A DNA stretch of 64,000 nt from Spartobacteria bacterium (GTDB lineage: Bacteria; Verrucomicrobiota; Verrucomicrobiia; Chthoniobacterales; UBA10450). Where the stretch lies: NCBI GenBank assembly GCA_003134765.1, contig PLCM01000011.1, forward strand, positions 1 through 64,000, given 5' to 3'. Of this stretch, positions 45,047 through 53,821 are shown one piece after another. The number at the start of each line of letters is the position of its first letter. Within the stretch, counting starts at the first letter, position 1. The translations under genes were made by a program, and so were the position numbers. The notes under the pieces are model-generated. The model worked only from the letters and a program-made list of their open reading frames with translations. It did no database searches and was not told the DNA's origin.

Positions 45047-46582
45047 ATGATCACCATCCTGCGCAAGCACCACAAATGGCTCATGATCGTCATCGCGATC
45101 CTCGCCATTCCGTTCATTTTCTATTTCAGCAAGACGGATTTCAGTGCGATCCACCAGAGCGACCTCGGCCGGATCTACGACCGACCGGTGACGAACATCG
45201 AGTTTCAGCGGGGGGCCCGCCTGATGACCCTCGCGCAAATGCTCGGTCTCTCCCAGCTCGTCCAGGACTTGATGATGCGCCCGATGACGGAAAACGACGC
45301 CTACGCCAATTTCACTTTTAACCGGGTCGTCCTCGATCATGAAGCGAGTGCTCTTGGTATCCGGCCCAGCTCGGCTGAAGTCGTGGCCTTCGTGAAAACG
45401 CTCCTCCCGTTTCAAGGCACCAACGGTTTCGATATCAACAAGTACACGGAGTTTACCCAGAACAGGCTCCCATCGCTCGGGTTTACCGAAGCGCAGCTTG
45501 AGGAGCTGGTCTCCGATCAACTCAGGCTCAACCGCTTGAAAGATCTGCTTGGAGCCGGGTTACACGTCGCCGATTCGGAAAGCGCCGAATACTACGACCA
45601 GGCCTATGGGAAGCTCCACATCGCGCTGGTGCGATTTCGCGAGGAGGATTTCAAGAAGGACGTAAAGATCACCGATGAGGACATCACGAAATATTTCGAG
45701 GCGCACAAGGCGGAATTGAAGACCGACGAGAAACGCAAGGTGGAATTCGTGGCTTTCTCGTTTAGCGACGCAGAAAAGAAACTGGCGGGCAAGGAACGGG
45801 TCGACGCGCTCCAGAAACTGGCGAATCGGGCCAACGATTTTGTCCAGGCGATGCTGGAGAAAGGCGCCAGGTTTTCCGATGTGGCGGCGAAGTTTAACGT
45901 GCCGGTCGCGGCCACGGGCGAGTTCACCTCCACGGCGCCCGATCCGCAGCTGGCCTCCACTCCGCAGCTCACCCAGTATGCTTTTCAATTAAGACCGGAA
46001 GAGCCGGTGAGCGATGCGATCCAGGGCCCGGAAGGCTTCTACGTTTTGCACCTGCTCGGGGCCACCCCCTCGCGGCCGCTCACTCTCGATGAAGCGAAGC
46101 CCAAGATCAGCGAGGCGCTCACCAAGGAACGGCTCAAGCAGCTGATCGCCGCCCGAGGCGCGGATGTGGCGAGAACCATTCGCGAAGCAGCGAAGGTCGC
46201 CACCCCGCTCGACAAGGCGCTCTCCCAGATGGGACTGCAAGCCGAGCGGATTCCCCCTTTCGCGATCGTCGAGAAACCGCCCGCGAAACCGGAAGAGGCG
46301 AAGGATAAAAAGCCGGACGTTCCCGACCTGGCGACGATCAAGAACGCGGTGCGCGAATTGAACCCGGGAGATTCAACCGACTTCGTAGCGACGGAAAAAG
46401 GCGGGCTGGTGGCGGTGCTGGAACAGCGCGAGCCGGGCGATCCGGCGGGGTATCCCGAGGCGAAGGCGAACTTCGAAAAAAATTATCTGCAAAGCAAACG
46501 GATGGTCGTTTTCGACGAGTGGCTGCGCGACCGGCGCCGGGCGGCCGGCCTGCAACAGGCGGCTCCTCCGACCGAGACGTAG
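45047..46582 (+). CDS. SurA/PpiD-like peptidyl-prolyl isomerase (foldase), membrane-anchored
   Basis: The ATG at 45047 gives 511 residues with an N-terminal membrane anchor (WLMIVIAILAIPFIFYF, near 11-27), a SurA-N-like domain (residues about 40-185: LDHEASALGIRPSSAEVVAF), and a divergent parvulin region near 270-360 (VEFVAFSFSDAEKKLAGKER, later GPEGFYVLHLLGATPSRPL). The layout is that of PpiD, which helps folding of exported proteins at the inner membrane. Catalytic residues of the isomerase are not clear. A TPR gene follows after 19 bases. Confidence 0.85.
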   Translation: MITILRKHHKWLMIVIAILAIPFIFYFSKTDFSAIHQSDLGRIYDRPVTNIEFQRGARLMTLAQMLGLSQLVQDLMMRPMTENDAYANFTFNRVVLDHEASALGIRPSSAEVVAFVKTLLPFQGTNGFDINKYTEFTQNRLPSLGFTEAQLEELVSDQLRLNRLKDLLGAGLHVADSESAEYYDQAYGKLHIALVRFREEDFKKDVKITDEDITKYFEAHKAELKTDEKRKVEFVAFSFSDAEKKLAGKERVDALQKLANRANDFVQAMLEKGARFSDVAAKFNVPVAATGEFTSTAPDPQLASTPQLTQYAFQLRPEEPVSDAIQGPEGFYVLHLLGATPSRPLTLDEAKPKISEALTKERLKQLIAARGADVARTIREAAKVATPLDKALSQMGLQAERIPPFAIVEKPPAKPEEAKDKKPDVPDLATIKNAVRELNPGDSTDFVATEKGGLVAVLEQREPGDPAGYPEAKANFEKNYLQSKRMVVFDEWLRDRRRAAGLQQAAPPTET

Positions 46583-46601
46583 CACCCCCGAGACGGTTGG
46601 C

Positions 46602-46934
46602 ATGTCCGCGATCGAGGAAATTTTCGACGATGCGAACGGTGACCTCGCCATCGGCGAGCTGGAGAGCGCCGTGGAGAAGTATCGGCGCTGCGTCGAACTC
46701 GAGCCTGGGTTTTTCGACGGCTGGCATGCCCTGGGCATGGCGCTGATGAAGACCGGGCGGTTCCCGGAAGCGATCGACGCGGGAAAAAAGGCGACCGAGC
46801 TGCGGCCTAACGACCAAATTGCCTGGACGAGCCTTTCTCTCTTTTACAATCGCAACGGCGACATTAAGGAAGCCGAAGCCGCCGGCACGAAAGCCAAGAT
46901 TCTTTCCTGGGGCGGCAAGGTGGCGAAAGAATAA
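46602..46934 (+). CDS. Small TPR-repeat protein
   Basis: A 110-residue protein with about three tetratricopeptide units (DLAIGELESAVEKYRRCVEL, FDGWHALGMALMKTGRFPEA, QIAWTSLSLFYNRNGDIKEA). There is no signal peptide. Short TPR proteins mediate protein contacts; its placement directly after the foldase gene suggests co-expression, but no specific partner can be named. The ATG at 46602 is the only reasonable start. Confidence 0.85.
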   Translation: MSAIEEIFDDANGDLAIGELESAVEKYRRCVELEPGFFDGWHALGMALMKTGRFPEAIDAGKKATELRPNDQIAWTSLSLFYNRNGDIKEAEAAGTKAKILSWGGKVAKE

Positions 46935-47074
46935 TTTGTTGGCCAAAACGCGTTTCATCCCGAGCCGCGCGAACGGCGAGGGACCCCGCCGTCGCTCGCA
47001 CCGCTTCCGCGAGACAAAACGCGCACGACGCCACGGCGGGCGTCATCTTTGGCGATAGCGTGGATTGCAGAATT

Positions 47075-47146
47075 GGAGCCGGCACGCCCTCGTGCCGGAG
47101 AGCGAAGACGGCATTATTCCCAACGGCCTGAGGGCAGGCCGTCTCC
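47075..47146. repeat. Inverted-repeat doublet 4 (GGAG-CGGC type)
   Basis: Arm 1 at 47075-47098 holds the hairpin CGGCACG-CCCT-CGTGCCG; arm 2 at 47124-47146 holds CGGCCTG-AGGG-CAGGCCG and ends GTCTCC, the complement of the GGAGNC opening. The arms are partly divergent. The element lies between the converging TPR and aminotransferase genes. The rest of the 223-base spacer (46950-47055) is GC-rich with a weaker inverted pair around GACCCCGCCGTC. Confidence 0.65.
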
Positions 47147-47157
47147 AGGGAAGAGGC

Positions 47158-48279
47158 TCAGGCTGTCAGTTCTTTAAACACCGCCAGGAAGCGTTCCATC
47201 TGCGGCTTCGTTCCGATGGTCACGCGCATGAAATTTGGGAGCGGCGGGAAAAGCCGGCCGACTTGAACTTTGCGCTCTTTAAACGCGGCGATGAGCGGTT
47301 TCACTTCACGCCGCATGTCGATCATCATGAAGTTCGCGTGTGACGGAATGTAGGTGAATTTCAGCTTATCCAGCTCGCCGCAGACATAGTTCCGCACATC
47401 GGCATTATTCTTCCGCCCGTTCTCGACCTGCCCGTTGTCGCCGAGGCTGGCGAGGGCGGCGACGATTGCCATGATGCTCAGGCATTCCCATGCTTGCTGA
47501 GCGCGCAACAGCTCGATTTTGTCCGGCTGCGCGACACAGTAGCCGCAGCGCAACCCAGCCATGCCGTAAACTTTCGAGAACGTCCGCGCCACCATCAGGT
47601 TCGGATAATCTTTCACGAGTGGAATCACGCTCTCGTAATCGGCGCTCTCGACGAAATGATGGTAGGCCTCGTCGACCAGGACCATGGTCGTCGGCGGAAC
47701 CTTGGCGAGAAATGCGCGCAGGTCGGCTTTCGGGGTAATACTCGCCGTCGGGTTGTTCGGGTTGCAGACGTAATGGAGCCCGGCACTTGGAACGTCGAGC
47801 ATCTTTGGCAGATCGTGCGCGTAAGCGGCGTTCAACTTCACCTTCATCACCTCGGCATGGCTCGCCTTGGCATGGCCTGCGGCGGCTTCGAAGGTCGGAT
47901 CGCCCACGACGAGCTTTTTGTCCGGTCCGGTAAATGCCGCGACCGCCACTTTCAAGATCTCGCCGGAACCCGCCCCACTCAGAATTTGCTCCTTCGAAAC
48001 CTGATTCAATTTTGCGAGGGCTTCCACAAGCTCCTCCTGCCTTTCGTCCGGATAACGCCAGGCCAGGGAAAAGCCGGCTGTCATCGCCTTGAAAGCGGCG
48101 GGCGATGGGCCGTACGGATTCTCATTCGAACTGAGCCTGACGACATCGGACGACTTTGTCTCGGTTGGATTGGATGTGGATTCCGAAAGCCCGAGCGCCG
48201 GTCGAAGCGCCGCGTAGGCTGCTCCCGCACCCAGAAGTTTCGTGAACCCCCGACGCGAAAGCGCGGTTGGATTTTTCAC
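47158..48279 (-). CDS. Class I/II PLP aminotransferase (HisC-like) with a Tat-type signal
   Basis: The fold and motifs match histidinol-phosphate aminotransferase-like enzymes: LSSNENPYGPSPAA, YVCNPNNPTASI, LVDEAYHHFV, and the PLP lysine in ARTFSKVYGMAGLRCGY. The N-terminus carries a twin-arginine signal (SRRGFTKLLGAGAAYAAL), unusual for a cytosolic biosynthetic enzyme, so export is predicted. A GTG at 48279 places the twin arginine at residues 9-10; an upstream ATG at 48381 would add 34 unlikely residues. The true amino donor and acceptor are unknown. Confidence 0.85.
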   Translation of the reverse strand: MKNPTALSRRGFTKLLGAGAAYAALRPALGLSESTSNPTETKSSDVVRLSSNENPYGPSPAAFKAMTAGFSLAWRYPDERQEELVEALAKLNQVSKEQILSGAGSGEILKVAVAAFTGPDKKLVVGDPTFEAAAGHAKASHAEVMKVKLNAAYAHDLPKMLDVPSAGLHYVCNPNNPTASITPKADLRAFLAKVPPTTMVLVDEAYHHFVESADYESVIPLVKDYPNLMVARTFSKVYGMAGLRCGYCVAQPDKIELLRAQQAWECLSIMAIVAALASLGDNGQVENGRKNNADVRNYVCGELDKLKFTYIPSHANFMMIDMRREVKPLIAAFKERKVQVGRLFPPLPNFMRVTIGTKPQMERFLAVFKELTA

Positions 48280-48404
48280 AAGAGCGGTTTTGCCTGAGTG
48301 AACGACGCGCGTCAATCCCTTAGGTGGATCGAGCGCTCCGCCGCGCGATGGAAAGAGTGGCGGCGAAGCCGCGAAAAACAACCATTTTGGGACGGGGCGC
48401 TCGC

Positions 48405-48641
48405 CTAGAAGCGCCAGGCGGCTGCCAGGCCAAGGCGCCAGTTATCCTGACGATCTCCGCCGAAAAAGGTCGGGAAGTAATCGACCGAAGGAGTGAGGGT
48501 GAGATGCGACGTCACTTCAAGATTGACCCCAACCCCGGCGGACATGCCGAAGGCCGTGCTCGAACTACTGGAGTAACCGCCGCTAGAGTCGACCCCGATG
48601 CGATCGGGGCCATGTAATGTCGCCTGCGTCCTGAGTGTCAA
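48405..48641 (-). pseudogene. C-terminal remnant of an outer-membrane beta-barrel protein
   Basis: A 78-residue frame with a Ser-rich hairpin region, then VGVNLEVTSHLTLTPSVDYF and the ending GLAAAWRF, whose terminal Phe is the outer-membrane assembly signal. No signal peptide or other strands precede it; the upstream part is replaced by the start of the opposite-strand MFS gene. It looks like the surviving 3' end of a deleted porin-like gene. Confidence 0.6.
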
Positions 48642-48684
48642 GATGTTTTGCGGTCGGCGAGCGTGTCGTGGAAGGTCACCACCA

Positions 48685-50109
48685 GTGGCAGGCGAATGGA
48701 TCGAATCTTACGTGCCAGCGCGGCTGGACCGGATGCCGTGGAGCCGGTGGCATTGGCTTATCGTCGGTGCGCTCGGCGCGACGTGGATTCTTGATGGGCT
48801 CGAGGTAACCCTGGCCGGTTCGCTGGGAGGCATTCTCACCCAGCGGGAAACGCTTGGGCTGACGGATGCGCAGGTTGGCGCAAGCGCGACCTTTTATCTT
48901 GCGGGTGCGGTCATCGGCGCGCTGCTCTTTGGATATGGAACCGATCGTCTCGGCCGGAAGAAATTGTTTTTCGTCACGGTCACCGTCTACCTGGCGGCGA
49001 CCGCGCTCACCGCGTTCTCCTGGAGCTTCGCCAGCTACGCCTTCTTCCGCGCCCTGACAGGCGCCGGCATCGGCGGCGAATACGCGGCGATCAATTCCGC
49101 GATCGACGAGCTGATCCCGGCTCGAGTGCGGGGTCGCGTTGATTTAATGATTAACGGTTCCTACTGGATCGGCGCGGCGATGGGTTCCGGGGCCACGATT
49201 GTCTTGCTCGATCCGCGATACCTGCCGGTCTGGCTCGGCTGGCGCTTTGCCTTTGGGATCGGCGCAGCTCTTGGACTCATCGTCATCTTCTTTCGCCGTT
49301 GGATTCCGGAAAGTCCGCGTTGGCTTCTCATTCACGGACGTCAGGCGGAAGCGGAACAGATCGTCACCGAAGTTGAGAAGACGATGCCGACCGATGCGCT
49401 CGTTCCGCATGACGCACCTCCGACGCGAGTGCGCACCCGCACCCACACCGCATGGCGTGAGATCTGGCACACGATCGCACATGAACATCGACGGCGCTCC
49501 GTCCTGGGTTTCGTGTTGATGCTGACCCAGGCGTTTTTCTACAACGCGATTTTCTTCACCTACGGCCTGGTTTTGATGCGCTTCTATAATGTGCCGGCGC
49601 AAAATGTCGGCGCTTACCTGCTTCCGTTCGCGCTCGGAAATGTGCTCGGGCCGATCGTGCTCGGCCATCTTTTCGACACGATCGGGCGCAGGCGAATGAT
49701 TGCCGCGACCTACGCGCTCGCCGGTCTTCTCCTCGCCGCGACGGGCTGGCTGTTCCACGCCGGCCTGCTGACCGCTCAAACGCAAACGATTGCGTGGATG
49801 ATCATCTTTTTCGTGGCATCCGCGGCCGCCAGTTCCGCCTATTTGACGGTGAGTGAAATCTTCCCGCTCGAGATTCGCGCCCTCGCCATCGCGATCTTTT
49901 ACGCCTTCGGAACTCTCGCCGGCGGCGTCGGCGCACCGATCCTGTTCGGCTGGATCATCGGCACCGGCTCGAAGACCGCATTGCTGGCCGGTTATTTGGT
50001 CGGAGCCGCGCTCATGATTCTCGGCGCGATTGTCGAAGCCTGCATCGGGGTCGACGCCGAACAAAAATCCCTCGAACACGTCGCCGAGCCCTTGTCCTGC
50101 CGCGACTGA
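48685..50109 (+). CDS. MFS transporter (sugar/aromatic acid:H+ symporter-like)
   Basis: The GTG at 48685 is preferred because GGAAGG lies nine bases ahead; an ATG at 48733 would remove conserved PARLDR. The 474-residue protein has 12 predicted membrane segments, the MFS signature GYGTDRLGRKKLF in loop 2-3, ARVRGRVDLMINGSYW and the second-half repeat HLFDTIGRRRMI. This subfamily carries sugars, shikimate or aromatic acids by proton symport; the substrate is unknown. It precedes a peptide transporter gene by 48 bases. Confidence 0.88.
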   Translation: MAGEWIESYVPARLDRMPWSRWHWLIVGALGATWILDGLEVTLAGSLGGILTQRETLGLTDAQVGASATFYLAGAVIGALLFGYGTDRLGRKKLFFVTVTVYLAATALTAFSWSFASYAFFRALTGAGIGGEYAAINSAIDELIPARVRGRVDLMINGSYWIGAAMGSGATIVLLDPRYLPVWLGWRFAFGIGAALGLIVIFFRRWIPESPRWLLIHGRQAEAEQIVTEVEKTMPTDALVPHDAPPTRVRTRTHTAWREIWHTIAHEHRRRSVLGFVLMLTQAFFYNAIFFTYGLVLMRFYNVPAQNVGAYLLPFALGNVLGPIVLGHLFDTIGRRRMIAATYALAGLLLAATGWLFHAGLLTAQTQTIAWMIIFFVASAAASSAYLTVSEIFPLEIRALAIAIFYAFGTLAGGVGAPILFGWIIGTGSKTALLAGYLVGAALMILGAIVEACIGVDAEQKSLEHVAEPLSCRD

Positions 50110-50157
50110 TGGTCTTTGCGGTTGCGGCGCGGCGCAGCTCAACCGACTCTCGCAGCC

Positions 50158-51714
50158 GTGAAAGACGTGCCGTTGGCCGACGTTGCCGTGCCCGATCCGA
50201 AGGCGCCGATTCCCCGGCAGATCCGCTACATCATCGGCAACGAAGGCTGCGAGCGGTTCAGCTTTTATGGGATGCGCAACATCCTGACGGTGTTTCTGGC
50301 CACGTCGTTGCTGGCTTATTTGCCGGAGGCAGAGCGGGGGAGCGCGGCGAAAGAGGTGTTTCATACGTTCGTCATCGGCGTCTACTTTTTTCCGCTGCTC
50401 GGCGGATGGATCGCGGACCGGTTCTTTGGGAAATACAACACGATCTTCTGGCTGAGCCTGGTTTATTGCGCGGGGCAGGCGTGCCTCGCGATGTTCGTCA
50501 CGAACCGACTCGGCTTTTACGTCGGGCTGTCGCTGATCGCGCTCGGCTCGGGCGGGATCAAGCCGTGCGTGGCGTCGTTCGTGGGCGATCAGTTCGATCA
50601 GTCGAACAAGCATCGGGCCAAGGTCGTGTTCGACGCGTTCTACTGGATCATCAACTTCGGATCGTTGTTCGCCTCATTTTTGATGCCGATTTTTCTCCGG
50701 AGCTTCGGCCCGCGGATCGCGTTCGGAATCCCGGGCGCGCTCATGTTTGTCTCGACCTTCGTCCTTTGGATCGCGCGCAAGCGATATGTGATGCTGCCGC
50801 CGACGCCGCCCGATCCGCATTCGTTCCTGAACGTGTCGCGCTCAGCGCTTATGTCCGGGACGGCTGGCCGCGTCCTCGCGATCATTGGGCTGGCGACGGC
50901 GATCGGATCGTTCCTTCTCATGCCGCAATTTGGATTTGTGATCGCGGCTTGTCTCGCCCTCGTGGCGGTGATCGGGTTCGGCGGCGCCGGTGTCTGGATG
51001 CAACTGGATGCGGTGCGCGGCAAACATCCGACGGAAGCGATCGAGGGTGTGCGGTCCGTACTTCGAGTGCTGGTGCTTTTCGCAATCGTAACGCCGTTCT
51101 GGTCGTTGTTCGATCAAAAGGCGTCGACCTGGGTGCTTCAGGCGGACGCGATGACGAAACCGAGCTGGTTCCAATCATCGCAAATGCAGGCACTCAACCC
51201 GGCATTGGTGATGTTGCTCATTCCTTTCAACAACCTCGTGCTTTATCCGGCGTTACGGCGGCGTGGTTATGAGGCGACGGCGCTGCGCCGGATGACGGCC
51301 GGGATCGCGTTCGCCGGGATGTCGTGGATCGTGGTCGGCGCGATGCAGATGGTGCTCAACAGCGGGAACGCATTTTCGATTGCGTGGCAAATGCTGCCGT
51401 ATGCGCTGCTCACGCTCGGCGAAGTGCTCGTTTCGGCGACCGGCCTCGAGTTCGCCTACAGCCAGGCCCCGCTCGCCATGAAAGGCGTGATCATGGCGTT
51501 CTGGAATTTGTCGGTGACGATCGGCAATCTCTGGGTGCTGGTGGTGAACGCGGGCGTGAAAAACGACAGCGTGATTGGCTTCATCAAATCGAGCGGGGTT
51601 GAGATCACAGCGTTCCAGATGTTTTTCTTCGCGGGATTTGCGTTCGCTGCTGCGCTCGCGTTCGGGCTCGTCGCGCGAAGGTACCCGTTGGCAGATCACT
51701 ATCGGAAAGCGTGA
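50158..51714 (+). CDS. POT/PTR-family proton-dependent oligopeptide transporter
   Basis: About 518 residues with 14 or so membrane segments. The POT signature IGNEGCERFSFYGMRNIL (ExxERF) lies near residue 27 and the second signature region is GLSLIALGSGGIKPCVASFVG, both diagnostic. It imports di- and tripeptides with protons. The GTG at 50158 is chosen; a TTG further upstream overlaps nothing useful. Convergent with thpR across an 87-base spacer that contains an inverted repeat. Confidence 0.92.
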   Translation: MKDVPLADVAVPDPKAPIPRQIRYIIGNEGCERFSFYGMRNILTVFLATSLLAYLPEAERGSAAKEVFHTFVIGVYFFPLLGGWIADRFFGKYNTIFWLSLVYCAGQACLAMFVTNRLGFYVGLSLIALGSGGIKPCVASFVGDQFDQSNKHRAKVVFDAFYWIINFGSLFASFLMPIFLRSFGPRIAFGIPGALMFVSTFVLWIARKRYVMLPPTPPDPHSFLNVSRSALMSGTAGRVLAIIGLATAIGSFLLMPQFGFVIAACLALVAVIGFGGAGVWMQLDAVRGKHPTEAIEGVRSVLRVLVLFAIVTPFWSLFDQKASTWVLQADAMTKPSWFQSSQMQALNPALVMLLIPFNNLVLYPALRRRGYEATALRRMTAGIAFAGMSWIVVGAMQMVLNSGNAFSIAWQMLPYALLTLGEVLVSATGLEFAYSQAPLAMKGVIMAFWNLSVTIGNLWVLVVNAGVKNDSVIGFIKSSGVEITAFQMFFFAGFAFAAALAFGLVARRYPLADHYRKA

Positions 51715-51734
51715 CGTGGGCGGCGGAAGATGGG

Positions 51735-51795
51735 ACCGCGAATGAACACTAATTTTGATGGCTCTTATTCGCGCCGATTGGCGTCCATTCGCGGT
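51735..51795. terminator. Inverted repeat in the convergent spacer
   Basis: ACCGCGAATG (51735-51744) and CATTCGCGGT (51786-51795) are exact inverse complements around a 41-base loop that itself repeats the word ATTCGCG. It lies between two converging genes and could stop transcription from both sides, though there is no T-run. It may equally be another dispersed repeat. Confidence 0.45.
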
Positions 51796-51801
51796 TCTCT
51801 C

Positions 51802-52347
51802 TCACAAGGAAGGGAGAATTAGTTCCGGCGTGTAAATGGAACCGGCGGGCGTCAGCTCGCTGGAATTCAAACAGAAGGATTCGACGCGGATCAGGCCGGC
51901 ATCGAAGACAGCGTGCGTTCGAAGGAAAGGACGGACCGTTTGCGGCGAAACGTCGCGGCATCGGGCGAGAGTGACGTGGGGATGGAACGCGCGCAAATCT
52001 GGTTCGAGGCCAACGGCGAGGACCGCTTCCTGGACCCGTTTATGGAGTTGAAAGAGATGCGGATGACCGGAGCCGACACCGATCCAGATAATTTTTGGTC
52101 CGCCTTTGCTGGGGAAAGTTCCAAGCCCGACGAGAGGCAGGAAGAAGGATTTCCAGGAAATGGCGCGAAGTTTTTTGCCAAGTTCTTTCCCGGTCTCAGC
52201 CGAAACGCTTCCGAGGAAGCTGAGAGTTAAATGCATTTGGCGCGGCTCGAGCCAGCGCACGCCGCGGAGGCACGGGTCCAATTCTGCGAGGCTTCGGGCC
52301 ACCGATTCCGGAAGTTCGATGGAAATGAAGAGTCGCTTTGAGCTCAT
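51802..52347 (-). CDS. thpR: RNA 2',3'-cyclic phosphodiesterase
   Basis: From the ATG at 52347 the protein has 181 residues, the normal length of the LigT/ThpR family. The two HxT motifs, HLTLSFLG (near 40) and HVTLARC (near 120), are the catalytic pair of the 2H phosphoesterases. N-terminal KRLFISIELPESV is family-typical. A longer frame upstream would be Arg-rich and would cross a repeat doublet, so it is rejected. The doublet at 52359-52436 ends 11 bases ahead of the start codon. Confidence 0.93.
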   Translation of the reverse strand: MSSKRLFISIELPESVARSLAELDPCLRGVRWLEPRQMHLTLSFLGSVSAETGKELGKKLRAISWKSFFLPLVGLGTFPSKGGPKIIWIGVGSGHPHLFQLHKRVQEAVLAVGLEPDLRAFHPHVTLARCRDVSPQTVRPFLRTHAVFDAGLIRVESFCLNSSELTPAGSIYTPELILPSL

Positions 52348-52358
52348 AGCGCAATCTG

Positions 52359-52436
52359 TTGGTAGGGCGAGACTCTGTCGAGCCGCAGGGTTTTTGGGCG
52401 GGGCTACGACGGCTCGACAGAGTCTCGCCCTACCAA
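52359..52436. repeat. Inverted-repeat doublet 5 (perfect 27-base arms)
   Basis: Arms at 52359-52385 and 52410-52436 are exact inverse complements over 27 bases (TTGGTAGGGCGAGACTCTG... at one end, the reverse at the other) with a 24-base loop. The arm sequence is shared with doublet 1 at 43166-43236, 9 kb away. The element occupies the spacer between the MFS gene and thpR. Confidence 0.88.
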
Positions 52437-52457
52437 ACGCGGCGACAGGCGCCGCGG

Positions 52458-53678
52458 CTACAGCCCGGGCGTGATATCCTCGACGGATCGATCCTCGGCA
52501 GGTTTCTTTACGCAAAAAGCGAGAGCGGCACCCACGAAACAGAGCAACGCGCCGATGAGAAAAGGCGTGCGGCCATAGTGAGAAAGCGGTTTTCGCAAAT
52601 CGAACATGAGGAGCCAGCCGCCGAGAAGTGGACCCAGCAAACGCGCGGTGCTTCCGGCTGATTGCATGACGCCCAAGGCGCGGCCTTGCCAACTGCGCTC
52701 GATCATTTGCGACGCCAAACCGCTCAGCGGCGGGCTGGCGCAGCCGCTTCCAATCGACAAACCGGCGCAGACCAGAAGAAGGAACGCGAGATTTCCACTG
52801 AGCGGCAGCAGCGCGAGGGAGAGCGTGGTTAGAATCATCCCAGTCCGCGCGAGGGCGACTTCGCCAAACACTTTGATCAACCGGCCGATCAAACCGCCTT
52901 GGATGATGACGGCGACGATCCCGATGAAACCAAAGAGGTAACCATTGGCCTGGGCGTCGTAGCCGAAGCGCTTTTCGGTGAAGAGCGCGAAGAGTGTAGT
53001 CATGATGGAGAAACCAACGATCAGGAAAAAATACGTTCCGACGACGATGGCGAACATGGCGCCGCGGCCGTGTTGAAAGACTTCCGTGAATTTGGTGTCC
53101 TGGCGTGGTTTTGCCCGGTGCTCGGCGGAGAGGCTCTCGGGCAAAATCAGGTAGACGAGCACGGCATTAATGACGGCCAGACCTGCCGCAAAGAAGAAGG
53201 GCGCGCTGTAGGAGATGCGGCTCATCACACCACCGATCAAGGGGCCAAAAGTGAAACCGAGGCCAAAGGCGGCGCCAATCATTCCCATCGCGCGCGATCG
53301 TTTTTCGGGAGCGGTGACGTCGGCGATATACGCTTGCGGAATCGAAATGTTTCCGCCAGTGATCCCGGCGAGAATGCGGGCGGCGAAAAGGAGGGTGAGC
53401 GAATGCGCCAGACCCATCAGGGTGAATCCGATGGCGGTGCCGACAATGCTGACAAACAAAACGGGGCGGCGGCCAAAGCGATCGGAGAGTTTCCCGAGGA
53501 TTGGCGTGAAGATGATCTGCATGCCGGAATAAATGCCGGTGAGCCATCCGATCGCGACGGGCGAGGCGTGGAAGTGCTCCGCGTAAAGGGGCAGGATGGG
53601 AATGACGATGCCAAACCCGACCAGGTCGATGAAGACGGTCAGGAAGAGGACGAAGAGTGGTGAACGCGGACGGACCAT
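52458..53678 (-). CDS. MFS drug-efflux-like transporter (TetA type)
   Basis: From the ATG at 53678 (MVRPRSPLFVLFLTVFIDLV) the protein has 406 residues and 12 membrane segments. Signatures are LVGFGIVIPILPLYAEHF, the loop 2-3 motif GKLSDRFGRRPVL and the mid-protein motif GRALGVMQSAGSTARLLGPL, all common in the tetracycline/multidrug efflux group. Another ATG at 53702 lies within a heptamer tract and is not favoured. A longer upstream frame runs over a repeat doublet and smpB. The substrate is not known. Confidence 0.87.
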   Translation of the reverse strand: MVRPRSPLFVLFLTVFIDLVGFGIVIPILPLYAEHFHASPVAIGWLTGIYSGMQIIFTPILGKLSDRFGRRPVLFVSIVGTAIGFTLMGLAHSLTLLFAARILAGITGGNISIPQAYIADVTAPEKRSRAMGMIGAAFGLGFTFGPLIGGVMSRISYSAPFFFAAGLAVINAVLVYLILPESLSAEHRAKPRQDTKFTEVFQHGRGAMFAIVVGTYFFLIVGFSIMTTLFALFTEKRFGYDAQANGYLFGFIGIVAVIIQGGLIGRLIKVFGEVALARTGMILTTLSLALLPLSGNLAFLLLVCAGLSIGSGCASPPLSGLASQMIERSWQGRALGVMQSAGSTARLLGPLLGGWLLMFDLRKPLSHYGRTPFLIGALLCFVGAALAFCVKKPAEDRSVEDITPGL

Positions 53679-53685
53679 GCGGGGA

Positions 53686-53725
53686 GAAGTGACGGGTGAC
53701 ATGGGACCAGTGACAAGTGGAAAAT
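53686..53725. repeat. Heptamer tract upstream of the MFS gene
   Basis: Reads in steps of seven as AAGTGAC, GGGTGAC, ATGGGAC, CAGTGAC, AAGTGGA. It abuts the start codon of the minus-strand MFS gene and contains an alternative ATG for it in the complementary reading. Confidence 0.7.
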
Positions 53726-53733
53726 CCAACCTC

Positions 53734-53813
53734 GGAGGGGCGTGCTTCGGCACGTCCGACTTTCCAAGTGGCGCTGAGAGCGAGAAGTGGGACGTGCGGA
53801 AGCACATCCCTCC
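53734..53813. repeat. Inverted-repeat doublet 6
   Basis: Arm 1 at 53734-53757 (GGAGGGGCGTGCTTCGGCAC...) and arm 2 at 53790-53813 are inverse copies with about three mismatches in 24 and a 32-base loop. Each arm contains an inner GTGC/GCAC hairpin. It begins 8 bases beyond the smpB stop and lies in the smpB-MFS spacer. Confidence 0.8.
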
Positions 53814-53821
53814 GAACAAAA

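Noticed and set aside
49144..50613. 489-codon open frame on the minus strand opposite the MFS and POT genes
   Set aside because: It mirrors two well-supported transporters, is Arg/Glu/Asp-rich with no domain or signal, and follows from GC-rich codon structure of the opposite strand.
50109..51272. 387-codon frame overlapping the start of the POT gene
   Set aside because: The POT signature is in the other frame; this one is Arg/Ala-rich without motifs.
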